From Costus lasius (lineage: Eukaryota > Streptophyta > Magnoliopsida > Zingiberales > Costaceae), in assembly GCA_027563935.2 (NCBI GenBank), contig CM050451.1, positions 106,171,565 to 106,235,564 of the forward strand: a stretch of DNA of 64,000 nt, read 5' to 3'. Under the pieces are notes generated by a model that saw only the letters and a program-made list of their open reading frames with translations, searched no databases and was not told where the DNA came from. Below, piece by piece: positions 26,516 to 41,300 of the stretch. A program made the position numbers and the translations under genes. Each line of letters begins with the position of its first letter. The stretch's first letter is position 1.

Positions 26516-27061
26516 GGCTCCGTTTTGCATAGGTGAAATTTTTAAAAAAGTAATAGTTGGAAAATAATTGGTTGGAAAAGTAAAAAAGTGTTTGGCTAAA
26601 TTGTTATGTTAGTTAATTTTTTTAAAAAAATATAATATTTTTAAAAATAAAAAATTTTAAAAAGTAAAACTAAAATAATAGTAATAAATAATTTTTAATT
26701 AAAAATTAAATGTAATAATAATAATTTTAATATTTTTATTAAAATAATATTATTTTTTGCTAAATTTTTTATAAAAGAAAAATATTTTAAATAATAATAA
26801 AAAATATATTTAATAACTTTATTAAAATAGTAATTTAAAAAATAATTTTGTAATCGAAAGACATACGTGCAAACATAAGATGTAAAAAAATATATATAAT
26901 TATAGCTAGAAAGCAGCCAAAAACAACTCATGCTTTGCTTTTCCAATCTCATGTTGCTTCTAGGTTTGGAACCTATAAACAGTTTGCCAAACATCTCAGC
27001 TTTTCAAAAATTTACTATTTTGACCAACAAAAATAGCTTACCAGTTATGCCAAATAGAACC
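26516..27061. repeat. AT-rich MITE-like element with imperfect inverted ends
   Basis: The left end GGCTCCGTTTTGCATA and the reverse complement of the right end, GGTTCTATTTGGCATA, match at most positions and enclose very AT-rich DNA. Ends of the form GGnnCnnTTTGGnATA are common in plant hAT-like MITEs. I could not settle the target-site duplication, so the exact limits are approximate. Confidence 0.5.
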
Positions 27062-27302
27062 TTTATCTATTTAGTGGATTTATAACTTAAGCTGACAAGT
27101 GCCTTCAAATTTGCTTGTATCGTTGCTTGATATAAGCATATTTGAATACTAAATCATGCTAATAAAGAGTAAGTTGTTTACTTTATAGTTACATCGAACC
27201 AAATGCCAAAAGATCTTCAAATTTATAGTTAATATTTTGAAGATTTTCATTTGTATGTCTATTAAAATTCATCAAATATTATCTCATAGAAATAAAACTT
27301 AA

Positions 27303-27542
27303 GGCCTATTTTGGTCTCGTTTTTAAACTATTTTTAAATAATTTTTAAATAAAAAGTAATTAAAAATTATTTTATAATAAAAAAATAGTATAAAAACAGA
27401 AGTTTAGAATACTAGAGTGTGATGCTTTTATAATTTCTGCTTCTCTAATTTTAAAAATAATTAAAAAATTATTACTAAATATCTTATAAATTTTGACAAT
27501 ATAATATAGCATAATTATATTAATAGTGAACCAAATAGACTC
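27303..27542. repeat. Second short AT-rich MITE-like element
   Basis: The left end GGCCTATTTTGGTCTC and the reverse complement of the right end, GAGTCTATTTGGTTC, are imperfect inverted repeats of the same general type as the neighbour at 26516-27061. CTTAA is present outside both ends. The interior is AT-rich and encodes nothing. It lies about 0.5 kb upstream of the WRKY start codon. Confidence 0.45.
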
Positions 27543-28071
27543 TTAAAACTTTTGGATCAGTCTGAGTGTTACTTTAAAATTTGCACATTCTCCCTACGCC
27601 CAGTTTTGCAGAAATCTATCGATCAAAAGGAAAATAATCAACACTGCGCAGTTTTGAAATTGAAGCCCTTTAGATATAAGAACTGCTAATCACGAGCAAC
27701 ATGACAAAATCATCCCTTTCCTTTCCATATATATTTCATATATCTCTCTCTGTTGCTCATGAAAAAGTCAGCTTTAGTATATAATATATTGTTGCTTCTT
27801 CTCTCTATCTCCATCTCTCTGTCTTTATGCACAGTCAAGTCTCCTTTTCTTAGGTTTAAAAAAGAGCCACCGTTCCTCTTCCTGCTCTTGCTTAAGGTTC
27901 CCTTGCGTGCTTTGGCCTCTCCCTCCACCCGATTTCATGGAAGTAACAAGAAGAATAAGAAGAAGGAAAAGAAGAAATTAGACGACTCGGTGCAACAACG
28001 GTTACTTCCTGCGCAGTTTTAGTTCCTCCTCTCTTCTTCTGCGACCTAGCTGGCTAGCTGTAGCTTGAGGC
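27543..28071 (+). promoter_or_regulatory. Proximal promoter and leader of the WRKY gene
   Basis: A TATATA-rich stretch (about 27727-27740) is followed by a pyrimidine-rich CTCT leader (27742-27820), typical of plant core promoters. A short upstream open frame (27753-28022) ends before the WRKY ATG and could act as an upstream ORF if transcription starts near the TATA-like box. This is inferred from base composition only. Confidence 0.35.
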
Positions 28072-30524
28072 ATGTGTGACTATTTCTGGCAAAGGATGGA
28101 GAACGACCATGGAGACCTCGCCGACATAGTCCGTGCCGGCGGCCAAAGCGGCCTCTTGTCCAACGCCGGTGTAGTACGCGAGCCCGCCGACGACTGGCTG
28201 CTCCCCAGTTCCGAGCCAGTATTATTCGCCGCAAGAAGCAGTAGTACGGCTGGACTAATCCCCGGCAACAGCTTCGGCGACCCTTTCGTCACCATCGGCA
28301 ACCCCCTGCTCAGCCCGTACGGCGCCACTGCAGGGCCAGAGTTCTTCGACGGCGCCGCCGTCGTGAGCAGCAGCGGCGGCGGCGATGGCGACGGAGGCGA
28401 GCGCTTTCTCGTCGCTCCGAGGAACGGTATGCTGCCTAAGGTTCACCCTCAGATCTGCCACGGAGGTTTCGGCGCCAGTGCCTCTTCGCTCGCTCGCATG
28501 GATCATGGAGGCGGAGTGCAGATCGCCACCTCGCCGCGGGCTCCGGGGATCAAACGAAGGTTTGAGTCCTACTGTTCAACTATGAATTAAACTAATTTGC
28601 CGAGATCAACCTCGACTCTTGAGTAGTGAGCCTAAAATTTAGGCCTAGAAACACGGAGAGGTAGCTAGGTTATTTTCGCTGTGCTGGTTGGTAAGAGGAA
28701 TTATCTTGTCCGATCTGACAAAAGATTGATGGAAATTTATGGACTCGTGATCAATAGCAGGGAGGGTCTTTCTTTTTCTCCTTCGAAGCACCATCCGCTG
28801 ACTTGGGTTTTCAAGATGTGTACTGATCTTAGATAAAAGGAGAGCTCAGACGCAGATTCCCCAGGAACAAGTTCATGTTTCATCACATGGATATATATCA
28901 ATCAACCTGTCCTCCGTAGATACTTGTTCCACTTAATTAGTAAATTCTACATATAATCAAGAAACCATGCGCGGCTTGACTTCGTACTCTTTTTTTTTTC
29001 TTCTTTTTCTTCTCTTTTTCATGTAATCACATACATATGCAGGAAAAGCCAGGCGAAGAAGGTGGTGTGCATTCCTGCACCAGCGGCGGCCAGCAATCGG
29101 CCGACCGGCGAGGTTGTGCCTTGTGATCTATGGGCTTGGAGGAAGTACGGACAAAAGCCAATCAAGGGTTCACCTTATCCAAGGTAATTTTATTTTGTTT
29201 AAATCCTCATCATTCATTGTGTTCTTAACGAAGAGGATATCACACATTAGATCACTTCTTTTCCGGCCAATAATGTATAATTTGTTGGCTGCGCAAATTA
29301 AGATCAAATTAAGCTTAAGAAGATCACAGGTAGACCCAAGAACAAGAAAAGATTCGATCTTGGTTTCTTTTATAATAATTTGCTGGTCTTGATCAATATT
29401 TAGTCTGGCGTAGGGAACATAAAATATATATCCCCAGTTAATTTACTCATCTCCTGCCTCGATCGAACTTCCTTGATCGTCTCTCTCTTAATTATTCATG
29501 AAGTGATTTTGAGGTTATTTCATGTTATCCAGATCATTATATCATACAGCATATTGAACCTAATAAATAATTAAGGATCATGATAGTGAATATATATTAT
29601 TACAAGATCTGAATTTAACTCTGATGAAATCAAACATCTGATTAATCCTAATCTGACAGAAATGCAGCCTTAATTTGTTTAATTAGCTCCTATCAGCTCT
29701 TAATATCCAGTAACTCATTCATGCATGAAATCAAAATAAAAATAGTCTATACTTTTCAGAAAGATTCATTCAGAATTGAGAAACGATTGTGAAAATTCGT
29801 TTTTTTTTCTGGCTTACTCCTCTAAATTAGTATGCTTCCATTGTTTGATTTATCAATTCCGGCCATTTCAAATAATTTAACCCAACAAGTTTTTTGGAAT
29901 CATAGAACAACAAATGCATGATTTCTGTCAGTAATTACATCTTCTCAGGAATTAGTAGTGAAATCTAGAAGCCGAAAAGTTAATTAAATCCATGTACACG
30001 GCAGGGGGTACTACAGATGCAGCAGCTCCAAGGGATGCTCGGCAAGGAAGCAAGTAGAGCGGAGCCGAACGGATCCCAACATGTTGGTCATCACCTACAC
30101 CTCCGAGCACAACCACCCATGGCCGACCCAACGCAACGCCCTCGCCGGATCCATTCGGTCCCAACCTTGCAAGACCGCCTCCAATCACGGCAACGCCAAA
30201 TCTCTCAAGCTCAATGACGAAGACCTGCACGAGTCGACGACGAGCTCTCATCATATTAAAGAAGAGGAAGAAGCAGCGACCGAGATATCGGAGGAGAAGA
30301 CAACGAGTCAACGGGCTGACCACCAAGGCGGCGACACAAACACCCACCAAACCTACCGGCCCATGATCCCGGACCAGTCCGACCAGCCCGACGACTTCTT
30401 CTCCGACTTGGCGGAGCTGGACCCCGACCCGATAAATCTCATCTTCTCCAAAGCCTTCCTGGAGGCGAAGGCAGATGCTGAGGAGAACAAGGGCGCCTTG
30501 GATCCCTTCCACATGTTCGATTGA
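28072..30524 (+). CDS. WRKY transcription factor, group IIe (WRKY14/WRKY35-like)
   Basis: A nuclear DNA-binding protein that recognises W-box TTGAC elements. Three exons, 28072-28559, 29043-29183 and 30005-30524, give 382 residues. The N-terminus [20 protein letters not shown] is the signature start of the WRKY14/35/65-type proteins. The single WRKY domain has WRKYGQK at 195-201 and a C2H2 zinc finger with Cys215, Cys221, His245 and His247 (C-X5-C-X23-H-X-H). The second intron falls after the PYPR codon, the conserved position for this class. Ser/Gly-rich and Ala-rich patches fill the N-terminal half. An acidic C-terminal tail ([20 protein letters not shown]) is typical of the group and could activate transcription. 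An AATAAA lies about 10 bases after the stop. Everything needed appears intact. The exact ortholog number cannot be assigned by eye. Confidence 0.96.
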
Positions 30525-33500
30525 CCGCAGCCATTAATAAACTCAAAAAAGTGAGAGGAAGGTTTATAACAAGACCTCGGAACAACAAAGAGCTGAGTGC
30601 ATTGCTCCAATATTGTGTTGACTTGTTCAAGGTCTAGCTATAAACCTCTTTGATGAATTTAGAACCTTTTGGTTGTTTGAAAGAGTTAGTCTATATAGAT
30701 TAGGGCTTAAGCAAAGGATTGGATTGGGGGTGTGAGTGCAGTGGGAGCAGGAGCCAGACATTGAAGACCCACAAGTTTGGAATATTGGCAGATGGGACAG
30801 AAAGCTGGGGAGCAACAGAAACTTTCAACAGTCAAGTTATACGAGTACGTGTGTGTGAGACGGTGGCTGCACAGGCCGAGGAGTTAGGAATTTCATGTGC
30901 ATCAAGAACTTACCTCCTTCTCTCTCTCTCTCTCTTATTTTCTTTCTTTTACTCATCTTGCTTCTCTCTTCTCTTTCCCACCATCTTTTTCAAAGTGGGA
31001 GGCAACAGTAGATGCATGTCTGCCTGGTGAGGCTTTCAAAAGGTAGCTAATTGCTTGAGCATGATGAGCATTCGCACAACAAAAGCTGAAATGTCTCAAG
31101 CCAGCTGAATTGCACAGATGTGGATCAAGTTTAAGCTAGCAGCTTAAAACCTCGTTCTTCTATCAAAACTACTACACTGTTAATGGCAGGCATACGATGA
31201 ACAGCATCGCACATTGAATGCAGCAACTCTAGTGGAAGTGAAAGGAATGAAGGATAAAACTGTACTGCCCATAGTAATCTGTGGGATTTGGCCTTTTCTT
31301 TGGCGTGGAGTAGATTGAGGGCATTAGGTTTTCATCTATTTGCAGGGAGTTACAGCAGCATCACCATAAATGGCTGTTGATCATTGGAGAGCATGATTTT
31401 CCAGTGCAATTCATGCTTTATATACTTTATTTACAGTAAATCCAATATAACATAACTAAGCGAAACCTGCGTTGGTTGAAAACAAAGGTTGGAGCCACTA
31501 TGGTAGAAAGATGATCATAATAGTAAAGGAGAAGACGACTATTTTGTGCACAATGTAGGCGATATATAAGGGTCAACGGGATATCTTTCCATTATCTAGT
31601 CAACTATAACTTGATCTCTTTCAATACAAGGATACATCTGTTGATTGATCTCCTCATCCATATACACGAGCTTAATAATTTAATCTTCTAAGCCTTGTAC
31701 ATACTTAGCATAATGATATGAATCAATAGCAATTTCATACATTCATGATGAGGATAGAGTTAGATGGGATGGCAAAGTTAGGATCAATTTTCAAAATAAT
31801 TATAAATGAGCATTTTTAATGCCAATAAAATAAAATGATAAATTAAAAATTAATAAAAGTGGATTATATTTAAACTCATGGGTTTTAAACCGGAATCTAT
31901 GAACATAAGATGAAAAATTTTAAAACTAAAATATATGAATTATGTTTACACTTAAAATAGAAGACTAAGTGTGTGCTTTCCACCTATAGCTATTGTTCAC
32001 CTAGCAGTTGACCGAGCCTTTAGAGGCTTTTTTAGAAAGCTAAATTTAGTTTTAATATTTTGTGGTGAAAATGATAACACTTTTAGGGTTAAATGGCTAA
32101 ACTAGTTTCTTCACTTTCTACTATAATTGTTAAGCATCTTTAGTATAGGAAGAAAGAAAGTTAGTAATATAAAGAAATCATGTTTTTGTTTTGTGGTATT
32201 GCTCATCCTATTCTAGACTAGTAGGACTTTGCTTACAACATAAGGGAACTTTTATGAGAAGAAGTTATCCTTCATGGTAGAGCTATGATTGAGGAACTGT
32301 AGTTCGAAAGAAGCTAGATCACTTCATTCATTTTAGACAACTTTTTTTCCTACTTTAATTTGAAATTTTAAAAGAGCCTCTTCATCTCTTTGTTTTTCTT
32401 CCTCTTTTTATATTTCTTTTCACCATGGAAAAGGGGTTTCCTTCCAACCCTTATCCCTCCCTTAACTTCCCCTTATCTTCTTTATCTACTTAAAATGATT
32501 TTTCATTTTAATCATCAATATGGCTTCTTCCACCAACCCTACCAAAAAGAATCCCTACATGCTAGTTTAGGGTGCCCTACTCACTCTCTGGATTTCTAGG
32601 TCATTCATTTGACTAATACTATCTCTATTGTTAACTTAATTCAATTAGTGATAGCATTTTAGATTTTGATTATACATTTTAATTCAAAACATATGTAGTG
32701 CTTGTCTTCTTTTATGAGGTCATTGAGATGACATTTTTACAATTAGCTCTCTATTTCATAAAAAAAAAAAAAAAAGAGGAAGAGGCACTATATGAAGCTG
32801 ACCTGCCATCATGTGATCATGTCCAAAGATTCTACAAACAAAAAGCAAGCAAAATCATAGGTAGATATGAGATTGGAATAGACATGGATCTAACCAACAA
32901 TTAATCATCAAGGATAAAAAGTTTTCTGACCCCTAATGATTCTCTCCACTCCATTATTCAATGCAAGTCACTTCCCCTTTCAAACTAGGCTCACAACCCC
33001 TTCTCTTCCTTTGATTGATGGAAAGTATGAACCACCATTGAATTGAACTCATGAGTGCTATGCAATCCATGTATTGGAACCAACTGTAGCCATTATTTCG
33101 TTGTTCATGTAGGCAAAACGAAGGGTGAGGAGAATGAATTGTCAGAGGCCAAGAAAAGATGCAGACTGATTTAGATTTCAATCAATCACAAGTTGCCGAT
33201 GGAAGCCATTGATGCATGCTTGGCTTGACAACTCTATGCAAGAGAACAAACCTTGTCTGTCCATTTATGGTATATAACATATACTCAAATAAAAAAAGGC
33301 CTGGATAGAGATAAAAAAAAATTACAGAGAAGTTCGTTCTCTCTTATAATTGTAAAAATAATAAAGAATATATTTTTTTATTTTACTTTTGATCGAATAA
33401 TCTATGAATGTGCAAGCTCCTCTATAAAATATTAAATTTAACTCTGGAGACACTGAGCCCACCTCACTCAGCTCCATTGGATTTGGATGGCAGGCCCTTG

Positions 33501-35388
33501 CAGCAAAAGGTGAAGTGTCTTCAGAAGGGTCCAGGGAAAACTTTAATGAATTAATCCTGTGTCAAAGAATAATTAATTTAGTGGGAGATGAGGTTAGACT
33601 TAGTGGGAGAAATCACACATGATATTAGTTGTTGATGGGATGGATTCGCTTCAATGCAGCATTTTTCAATACCATCCACTATGTTATGATAACACAAAGG
33701 AAGACAACTCTTGAAAATGCACTAGAAAAAAAGCAACAAGGCGTAAGTTTGAGGAACTGAACTTAAAAAAGATGCAAGTTTAGGGGCCAAAGTGATTGAT
33801 ATCTGTTGATGGGATGGTTTGGCGTTACTGGCTTCAGTGCACCGTTTTGTTGCGTCATCGGGTGGACGGGTGCTCTGCATTATATTCTCTCCTGCTGAAA
33901 AAGAGCAGCTGTCGATTAGTGAGCCGGATGCAGTTGCAAGCAAAATGACAAACAAAGCGTAGAGTATTATTGTTCAGCTGCTCAAGGACACAAATCTATG
34001 GATACACAAGGTTAATAGGCCTTGCTACTCAATTTTAGTATGACACTTGAAATACCTACCAATGCTAGAAGCCAAACATGAAAAGAAGGATGCTATCCAA
34101 GTGAAATGAAGGGATTTCTAATTTAAACAGCTAGCTGAAGAATTGTATCAAATAATTCAGTTGTCAAGTTAAATTATGTCAACTCTTATCAACCTACTAT
34201 AGCTGCACAGTTGAAGATTGGAGGCTGTCAGGAAAAGGAGATTTATCCTGTATTTTATGAGTTCCACCAAGGCAGCAAGCTAAAGCATACAGACTCCTAT
34301 GCCACTCTTTCGGCTGATTAATTATTGTTTTGGCTCTACAGATAGCTTCGTCCTAGTTCTCCCAGTGGAATAGAGCCACAATTCAATTAAGATATGGATC
34401 AGCTCTGATTGGAGCGTAAAACATTGTATGTGTTCACCCTAGTTAACCCTGGTTCTACTGGTATGACCAGCTATTGTCAATTTTCTGTTCTTGCAAACCT
34501 GAACAGTCCAACCTGGGTTCTAAAACATTTTTTATATTCATTATTTACTCAAAAGTATAATTCAGTAACTTCTTCAAATGTTTTATTTTTACACAACTCT
34601 TATGTTTAGTTAGAGATATGCCATAACTGTGCCATTCTTTTCTGATAACTAGACATGTATAGCAAGTTTTCCTTCGACAATTCTATTGTAATCAACTGAC
34701 AGGATGCATCCTTTGACCAAGTGTGTTTCTTTGACCAATCGATTGATAAGTCTCAAAAAACATAAGGTTGTTGAACAAGCATGGTTGCTATCTTCTTCTT
34801 GAAGCAAACAGTTCAGCCCACTAATTAATACACTTTACAAAATCATGTTTCCTGTCCAAATCACACTGCGACTCATTTTCTCCGGAGATGGGAACAGATG
34901 GGCCTATAAAGGATTGGGAAAACATAGGTTTTTGATCACACGTCTGGATGAAGATAAACTAAAATGATACATGAAAATTTAACTGCGGTACTGCTTGCAA
35001 CAGTTTCACTATTACAATAGCTTAAAAGAATTCTTAGCACTGTCAAGAAAACCTGTGCTTAAGCGCTTCAACAATCTGCCATGAGTATGAAGCAATGGCA
35101 AAAATCTTATTTGTCGTTTGTCGTCGGACATGCTTAACAAGTAGATGCTGAAAACTGAGTGGCATAATGCAGAAAAAAAGGTATAGGTTCTGCAGGTCCG
35201 TAGGAAAATTTTGGTGAGGGCTAGTTCTTTCCCTTCAAATACTAGAAAGAGACCAGAGAAGATTATCTTTATCCCAACGGTCGAAGACTTGAAGTCATGA
35301 ACAAGTAGATGAATTTCAATTTTGATGTCGGGACTTACAAATTGAAACACAATCTCACATTCCCAGAATAGAATGAACTTTTCCGGGA
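30525..35388. other. Intergenic, no gene recognised
   Basis: About 4.9 kb between the WRKY stop and the last exon of bL35m. There is a CT microsatellite at about 30917-30935 and a 15-A run near 32760-32774. Open frames are short and match no family. I saw no convincing exon chain on either strand. Confidence 0.5.
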
Positions 35389-38300
35389 CTAGCCGCAAAA
35401 GTTCAGTTTCTTTATAACCTTTGCGTAAGCTGGGTGGACAACCTCAGGCCTCCTGAGCCTCCGTTTTGCCTTCTTTGTCTGCATAAATCTCCACTATCAG
35501 AGTTGGCAACAAAAACAATTCTAGCCTAGACAAAAAGAATATACCATTTCAGACAAGCAAAATCATAAACCATTAATAGCATCTCCTATGAAGAATGTTG
35601 ATTCCCAGTCATCAAGAAAGATGAAAACCGAATCTCTGACGATTGCTCCCAACCAACCAGTTCAGTCACAGACATAGTTGCAGAACTGCAACCTCTTCAG
35701 GCTTTTTATTGCCTCCAGCGAATGACTGAATATTGAGGTGCGCAGGAGCAAAATTTTTCAAGAAATCCTCTTTCAGATGTTGGTTCTAGCTGACCATGTT
35801 TGCGGAAGGTTTTTTTTTAATTAAAATAAGGTCATGCTCTATCTTCAATAGAAGAGGAAAAAGAAATTCGTACTCATGACCTCCAGGTTAAAAGGTGAAA
35901 GTACTCGTTCATTGACTCCTGTCCTATGAACCAAAACCATGGCATTCCACCCAAGTTTTGCCTGGGAACAGGAGGTAGATGCTGAGATATGATTCCTATT
36001 TACCTTTAAAGTCTACTAATTCTTCGTTTTTAGTGTAAAAAAACCAGCTGGAAAACAGCCCTTTAGAAAGGTTAGGTGGTTTAATCCACTTAATTCAGCT
36101 CAATCTCATCTTACTCCAAAGTCAATGCTCCTTAAGTACGGATTATGGAACACCATATTCTAACTCTTTGAGTATCCAATAGAGAAGGTTGAACTTTCAC
36201 TACTAGTTGCACTAATGAAATCTTTCCTTTAAAACTGTACCCTAAATAAAATTTCTCGTCTCCTCCAATCTCCTCGTATCTCTTGCATATTATGTTGAAT
36301 CACGTATTGACCATTTTGACACCAGTTCATGTTACCAGATCTTATTTGCAATTAAATAAAGTTGAGAAGGACGTATTAGTAAGACTTCAACTACTTGCAT
36401 GGCACATGAACCTTGTGGGACTATTCATATGAAGTTTTAAACAATAACTATATTTAGGGATTCTTCTAACTTGAGAAAAAGCAAAGATAGCAGCAAAGCA
36501 CCTGTAGTCTGAACTCTGAGAGTAGTTTAAGAAAAAAAGAGTTATTTGCTGTGTTTCTCCTTTTAAGTGGTTGGGTAATTGATAACAGGAAAATTTAGCA
36601 GTACAAGACCTACTGTGTGAAAACGTTGAATCAAATTCGATGAAGGAAAAGAATCAGGCAGACATTCTACCAGCTAACTGTTTCAAAACAATGGTTTGTG
36701 TTTTTCACATTTAACATCGTGAAGCATGATCCATGTTCCTGATTCTCCATGTACTATAAAATAAATAACCTAATGCAAAATTTTGTTATCGACAGGGAAT
36801 GCATTGATAACAAATCCATAATGCATGCATAAACAACTCCTATAATTTTAAGGTACTAATTATTTATAAGGATAGGATCAGTTAAACATTTTATACAATT
36901 TAAAAGGAGTATCCAACATGATGAAGACTCAACAATCTAACATAATCAACATTACCTGCACAAATCTAACAAAAGAAAGGGTAATATAAGCAGATGAAGG
37001 ATATCAGTGCGTACATAATTCCCTTTTTTGGAAGATGAAGTACCAGAAAAAGAATTAGAAGCATTTGGTTTAATCTTAAAATATTCAACTTAACATAAGA
37101 TGTCGATGATTCTAACAATCCATAATTAAGGCTACAAACACAAATACGAGCATACAGTTCCGAAGTGTACATTTGATCAGTATAATTTCAAGAAAATGGT
37201 CCAACTCATAAACGGATGTTTCTATCTGCTTCAAGTAAAGTGATGTTCCTGCAAGTTATACTCAAGTCTTTCCTCCTCTATTATTTGCATAATAGTGCAG
37301 TATGAGGATTTGCCAAAGGACTCATTAGTTAGGTATGTTGATAATCAATTTAAATTAATACCCGTTAATTAGCAGAAATGCCAATAATATACGTATCCAC
37401 ACGCACATCTTTAATTTGATCGTGGATTCAAGTATTGATATGACATAAGTAGGCTAACAACATAGTTTGGTTGACAAGGTAGCAAGAGAATTTTCTATGA
37501 TTCAAGGAACCACCAACACTTCAGCCAAGATTCAGGCATCTTGTTATTCTGATTCCTGGATGAAAGACTATCTAGGTTGCAGTTTGTCTGAATTTCCATA
37601 AAGAGAAACCATTTGTTTAGCAAATTCAGCTTTTTACGCTTTACCCCAACCAAACCTCCCCATCAAAAGAAGGAAGGCAAGAAAGGAATTCTAGCCAAAT
37701 CTAAATCAACTTTTAATTATAAATGTCTCCTCACAACCAGAGGACTTTCAGAAGATATTTATGTCACTTTTCAATTTAATTAGTGAAAGTATTCAACTAT
37801 TAAATAGTGCATCAGTTACTTCCAACCAACAACGTAATTGTAATTTAATAGGTGCAACGCAATCGATAGCTCTTGATGATTTCTTGCCAGAAAAGTGCAA
37901 CCCTTTCACAAATTTACAACCCTTGACATAAGTAATCATTTCTAACTTTGCTTAGAGGACTTCAATATTAGTGATTGTTATAGGAGTTCCGAGTATATGG
38001 GCGAGTAATAGCACTAGCAAGATCTTAAAAAATGCATATAGACAGTCTGCAGTTAATTAATACATAGAGCATATGCAACACGTATGTGCATAAATAGATG
38101 CATATACAATCCTTCTGAAAAAAACATTTCAAATTAGTTATATTTATAATTTAAAAAGACGTTGAGAACTAATTTGATATAAACAATTAAAGTAAAAAAG
38201 GAGCAGCAAAGAAGTATAAACAAGAAGGGAAGGAGCTTCACTTCTAGGGAATGGGCTTCATCTTATGTATTAGAGAAGGGGTGATGAATTATTCACTTGT

Positions 38301-41300
38301 TGTGGAACCTACAAACGTATAGAAGTGACTCAAAACAAACTAGCAAACGTGTCTTGGTTTTACTTAGGCCAGATTTCATGTTCAAAGTTCAAATTATATG
38401 CACTGCATATGTAAATATATGATCCATTGCTCTAATTGGACAGCATAAATTGGTGAATCACATATTTGAATAAGGTACCAGATATGCAATGTCAAAGGCC
38501 ACTGCATGTGAATATGTGGCCTCATGGAGTTCTAGTAAGCCAAGTGACTCAACCCTTACTAGGAAATATTTACCTGTTTACCTTGCCATTCTCAAGTTGC
38601 TCTTATGATTCTAACTACACTATCAATGAAAGAAACTAAGAAAATATGATTTTGTTAACTGCACAAGAGACTTTTGCTTCAGCCTTTTCACATGTAGATA
38701 TGCGTTTTATAAAATACAGCAGATGCAATTGCATATGCTTATGTGGAGGTCTACCACATCACATATGTATAAAGGTAGCCAAACTGGTCCATGGGCCATT
38801 GAATGTCATATAGCTTGCAAAATGACGTCTTGCCCCTATAAACAATTATAAGCTGTTTATTAGAGGTATTATTGACTTCGAGCTCTTAAAGGCATAAAAA
38901 GTTTTCTTAATTTTCTATCAATTTCCATTGAGCTCAATTTTATTACTAGTTGGTCAAGAAGCCAAGTCGGATTAAAGGCTCAAAGCAAAGTCTACTTATG
39001 AACTAGATAGTTTTCAATTATCGTAAATTTATTATAAAAGTTATAAACATTTATTTAATATTTCATTATCTACAAATCTTTAGATATATATTCACTTTTT
39101 TCTAAATAATAGATTGTTTATTTTATTTTATAGAAATAATGACAACATTTCATAATAAATTATATGTTTTGTTAGGGAAGTGCAAAATCAAAAAATCAAA
39201 ATTATAGAGTCAAACAACGCTAATGATGTTTCTGAACAACAAAATAATCTTAACATGAAAAAATATATTAATATGAAGAGAACAATCTTGAGAATGCTGA
39301 ACATGATATTTATATTCAATCTCACAATAACATAGAAGTGACTCCTAGTGATACTAATTTAACCAAGTCAATATAAAGAAAGAGCACAAGTGACTTTCAA
39401 AATGGGTATGATTTTGCTATGATTGAAAGTGAAGAGATGGCACAATGCATAATAGAAAAAATAAATAACATTCAAAATCAAGAAACGAGATTGACCACTT
39501 ATCTCACCATCTTAAAAGTCATGAGAATGATATTACTCATGCCATGCAACTCTAAGATTTTTCTTCCAATTTTGCAAACTTTTTATTTTTTAGCAAGAAT
39601 TAAATAGAAGAGAATTAACTAAACATATTGTGTATCATGAAGAACTATTTATTAATTTACCTAAAAATATATACACAAGACTTTACAACCTAGGTATAAA
39701 AAATTAGTAAACAAACTATGCATATGAATGTTTTAAAAATAGTTTATTAGTATAAAATAAAATTATTTAAACTTTACACTTACTTTTGCATTTTCTTTAA
39801 TTTTTGATATTTATGCAAAAAATTAAATTATTCATTATTATATTGGTTATTGCATATATGATTTTAAAAATCAGTCTATACCAATTGGTTGGTACATGCC
39901 GGTCCACTATTGGTACATGCATTGTTGATACATACCAATACCACAAAATGGCGGTACATACAACACGTACCCGTCCATCTAGGACCATTACACCATTATT
40001 GCAGATTTTCAAATGTTAATGTTATGCAAAATTATGGAACTTTACAAACTTATAACTAAGATTTTTAAAACCGGTTTATATTATCCATTACGGATAGTGT
40101 TAGGCCTGATTTGACCAATCTGGGCTATTGACTACGTCAAAATTAGTCCGGATTGAAGCCCACTCAAGGCTAGAGCTCAATCCAGAAGGGAAGCGGCGGC
40201 TTTGGCATGAGCGCGCAGCGGCAGCAGCGTTGACGCAGGTGTGTGGCGGCTCGTGAAGGTGAGTTCTAGAGCATCCAAGCAGGCTCTAGGATATCCAGAC
40301 AAGCAGCACCAAAGGGAACGAATGCAAGCAAGCTGGAGAGGCAAGCACCGGCATGCAAAGACGATGCAACATGGCTCATGCATGACGGACGACGAGCTTG
40401 AGCAGTGAGGCAGAGCCGCCGATGCATGCAGCTGACATCGGTCGGGGTCGACAGTGATGTGAGCAGGCCGAGCGCAATGGGCGAGGATGGCGGCATCCTC
40501 GGCCAAAAACGAGAGGCCGTGTGGCGCAGTTGCAGCGGGCGGTCTCAACATCTGTAGGGTAACGCGACATGGATGGACGTAGCCAACCTCGAGCCTCGAT
40601 CATCGAGTGATGGCAACCGCGCGGCGTCCTCGACCAGCAACGAGAGGCCACGTGGTGCAGTTGCAGCGGGCGGTCTCAACGTCTACACGAAGGTGACGCC
40701 ACATGGACGAATGTAGCGAACCCCGAGCCTCGATCATCGAGCGATGGCAACCGCGTGGCGTGGATGTTTTGGACACCGTTAGCGTGTGCAAGCAAGCGAT
40801 GGCCACATGGTACATTGTACAGTTGGCTAAGCCACCAATGCCTTGACTCTTGGACGCTCGGGAGAGGGGAGTGAATCGGTGAGATCTTGACGTTCATGGG
40901 ATGAGCTGCTCGGCTTCAGGAGACACACGTGTGCTCGTGCAATGGTAGATACACCTCTTCCTCTCGTCTCCGGCGACGATTTCCGGTGATATTCCATCAA
41001 CCTCCGGCGAACTTCGGTGGTGTGTGGTGTGTGGTTTAGAGCACCAAGAGGTCTCCCTTCTCCCTCTCGTTTTCCAACGATCTACGGTGATCTCCGGCGA
41101 CCAGTGGTGTGTGGTAGGCAGTTCAACGTCGAAGAGTTCAACCCTATTTCTCAGTTAGTTTGTTGTGCAGTAGTGGAGCCAGTGGGTTAGAGTCTCGCCC
41201 AGGTAATCTCTCTCGTGGCCTCTTGTTTTCCGGCGAACTTCATTGTTTCTATTTCTCAGCATCGCACGTTTCCCAATGACCCTTGCTTCTGTGTTTTCTA

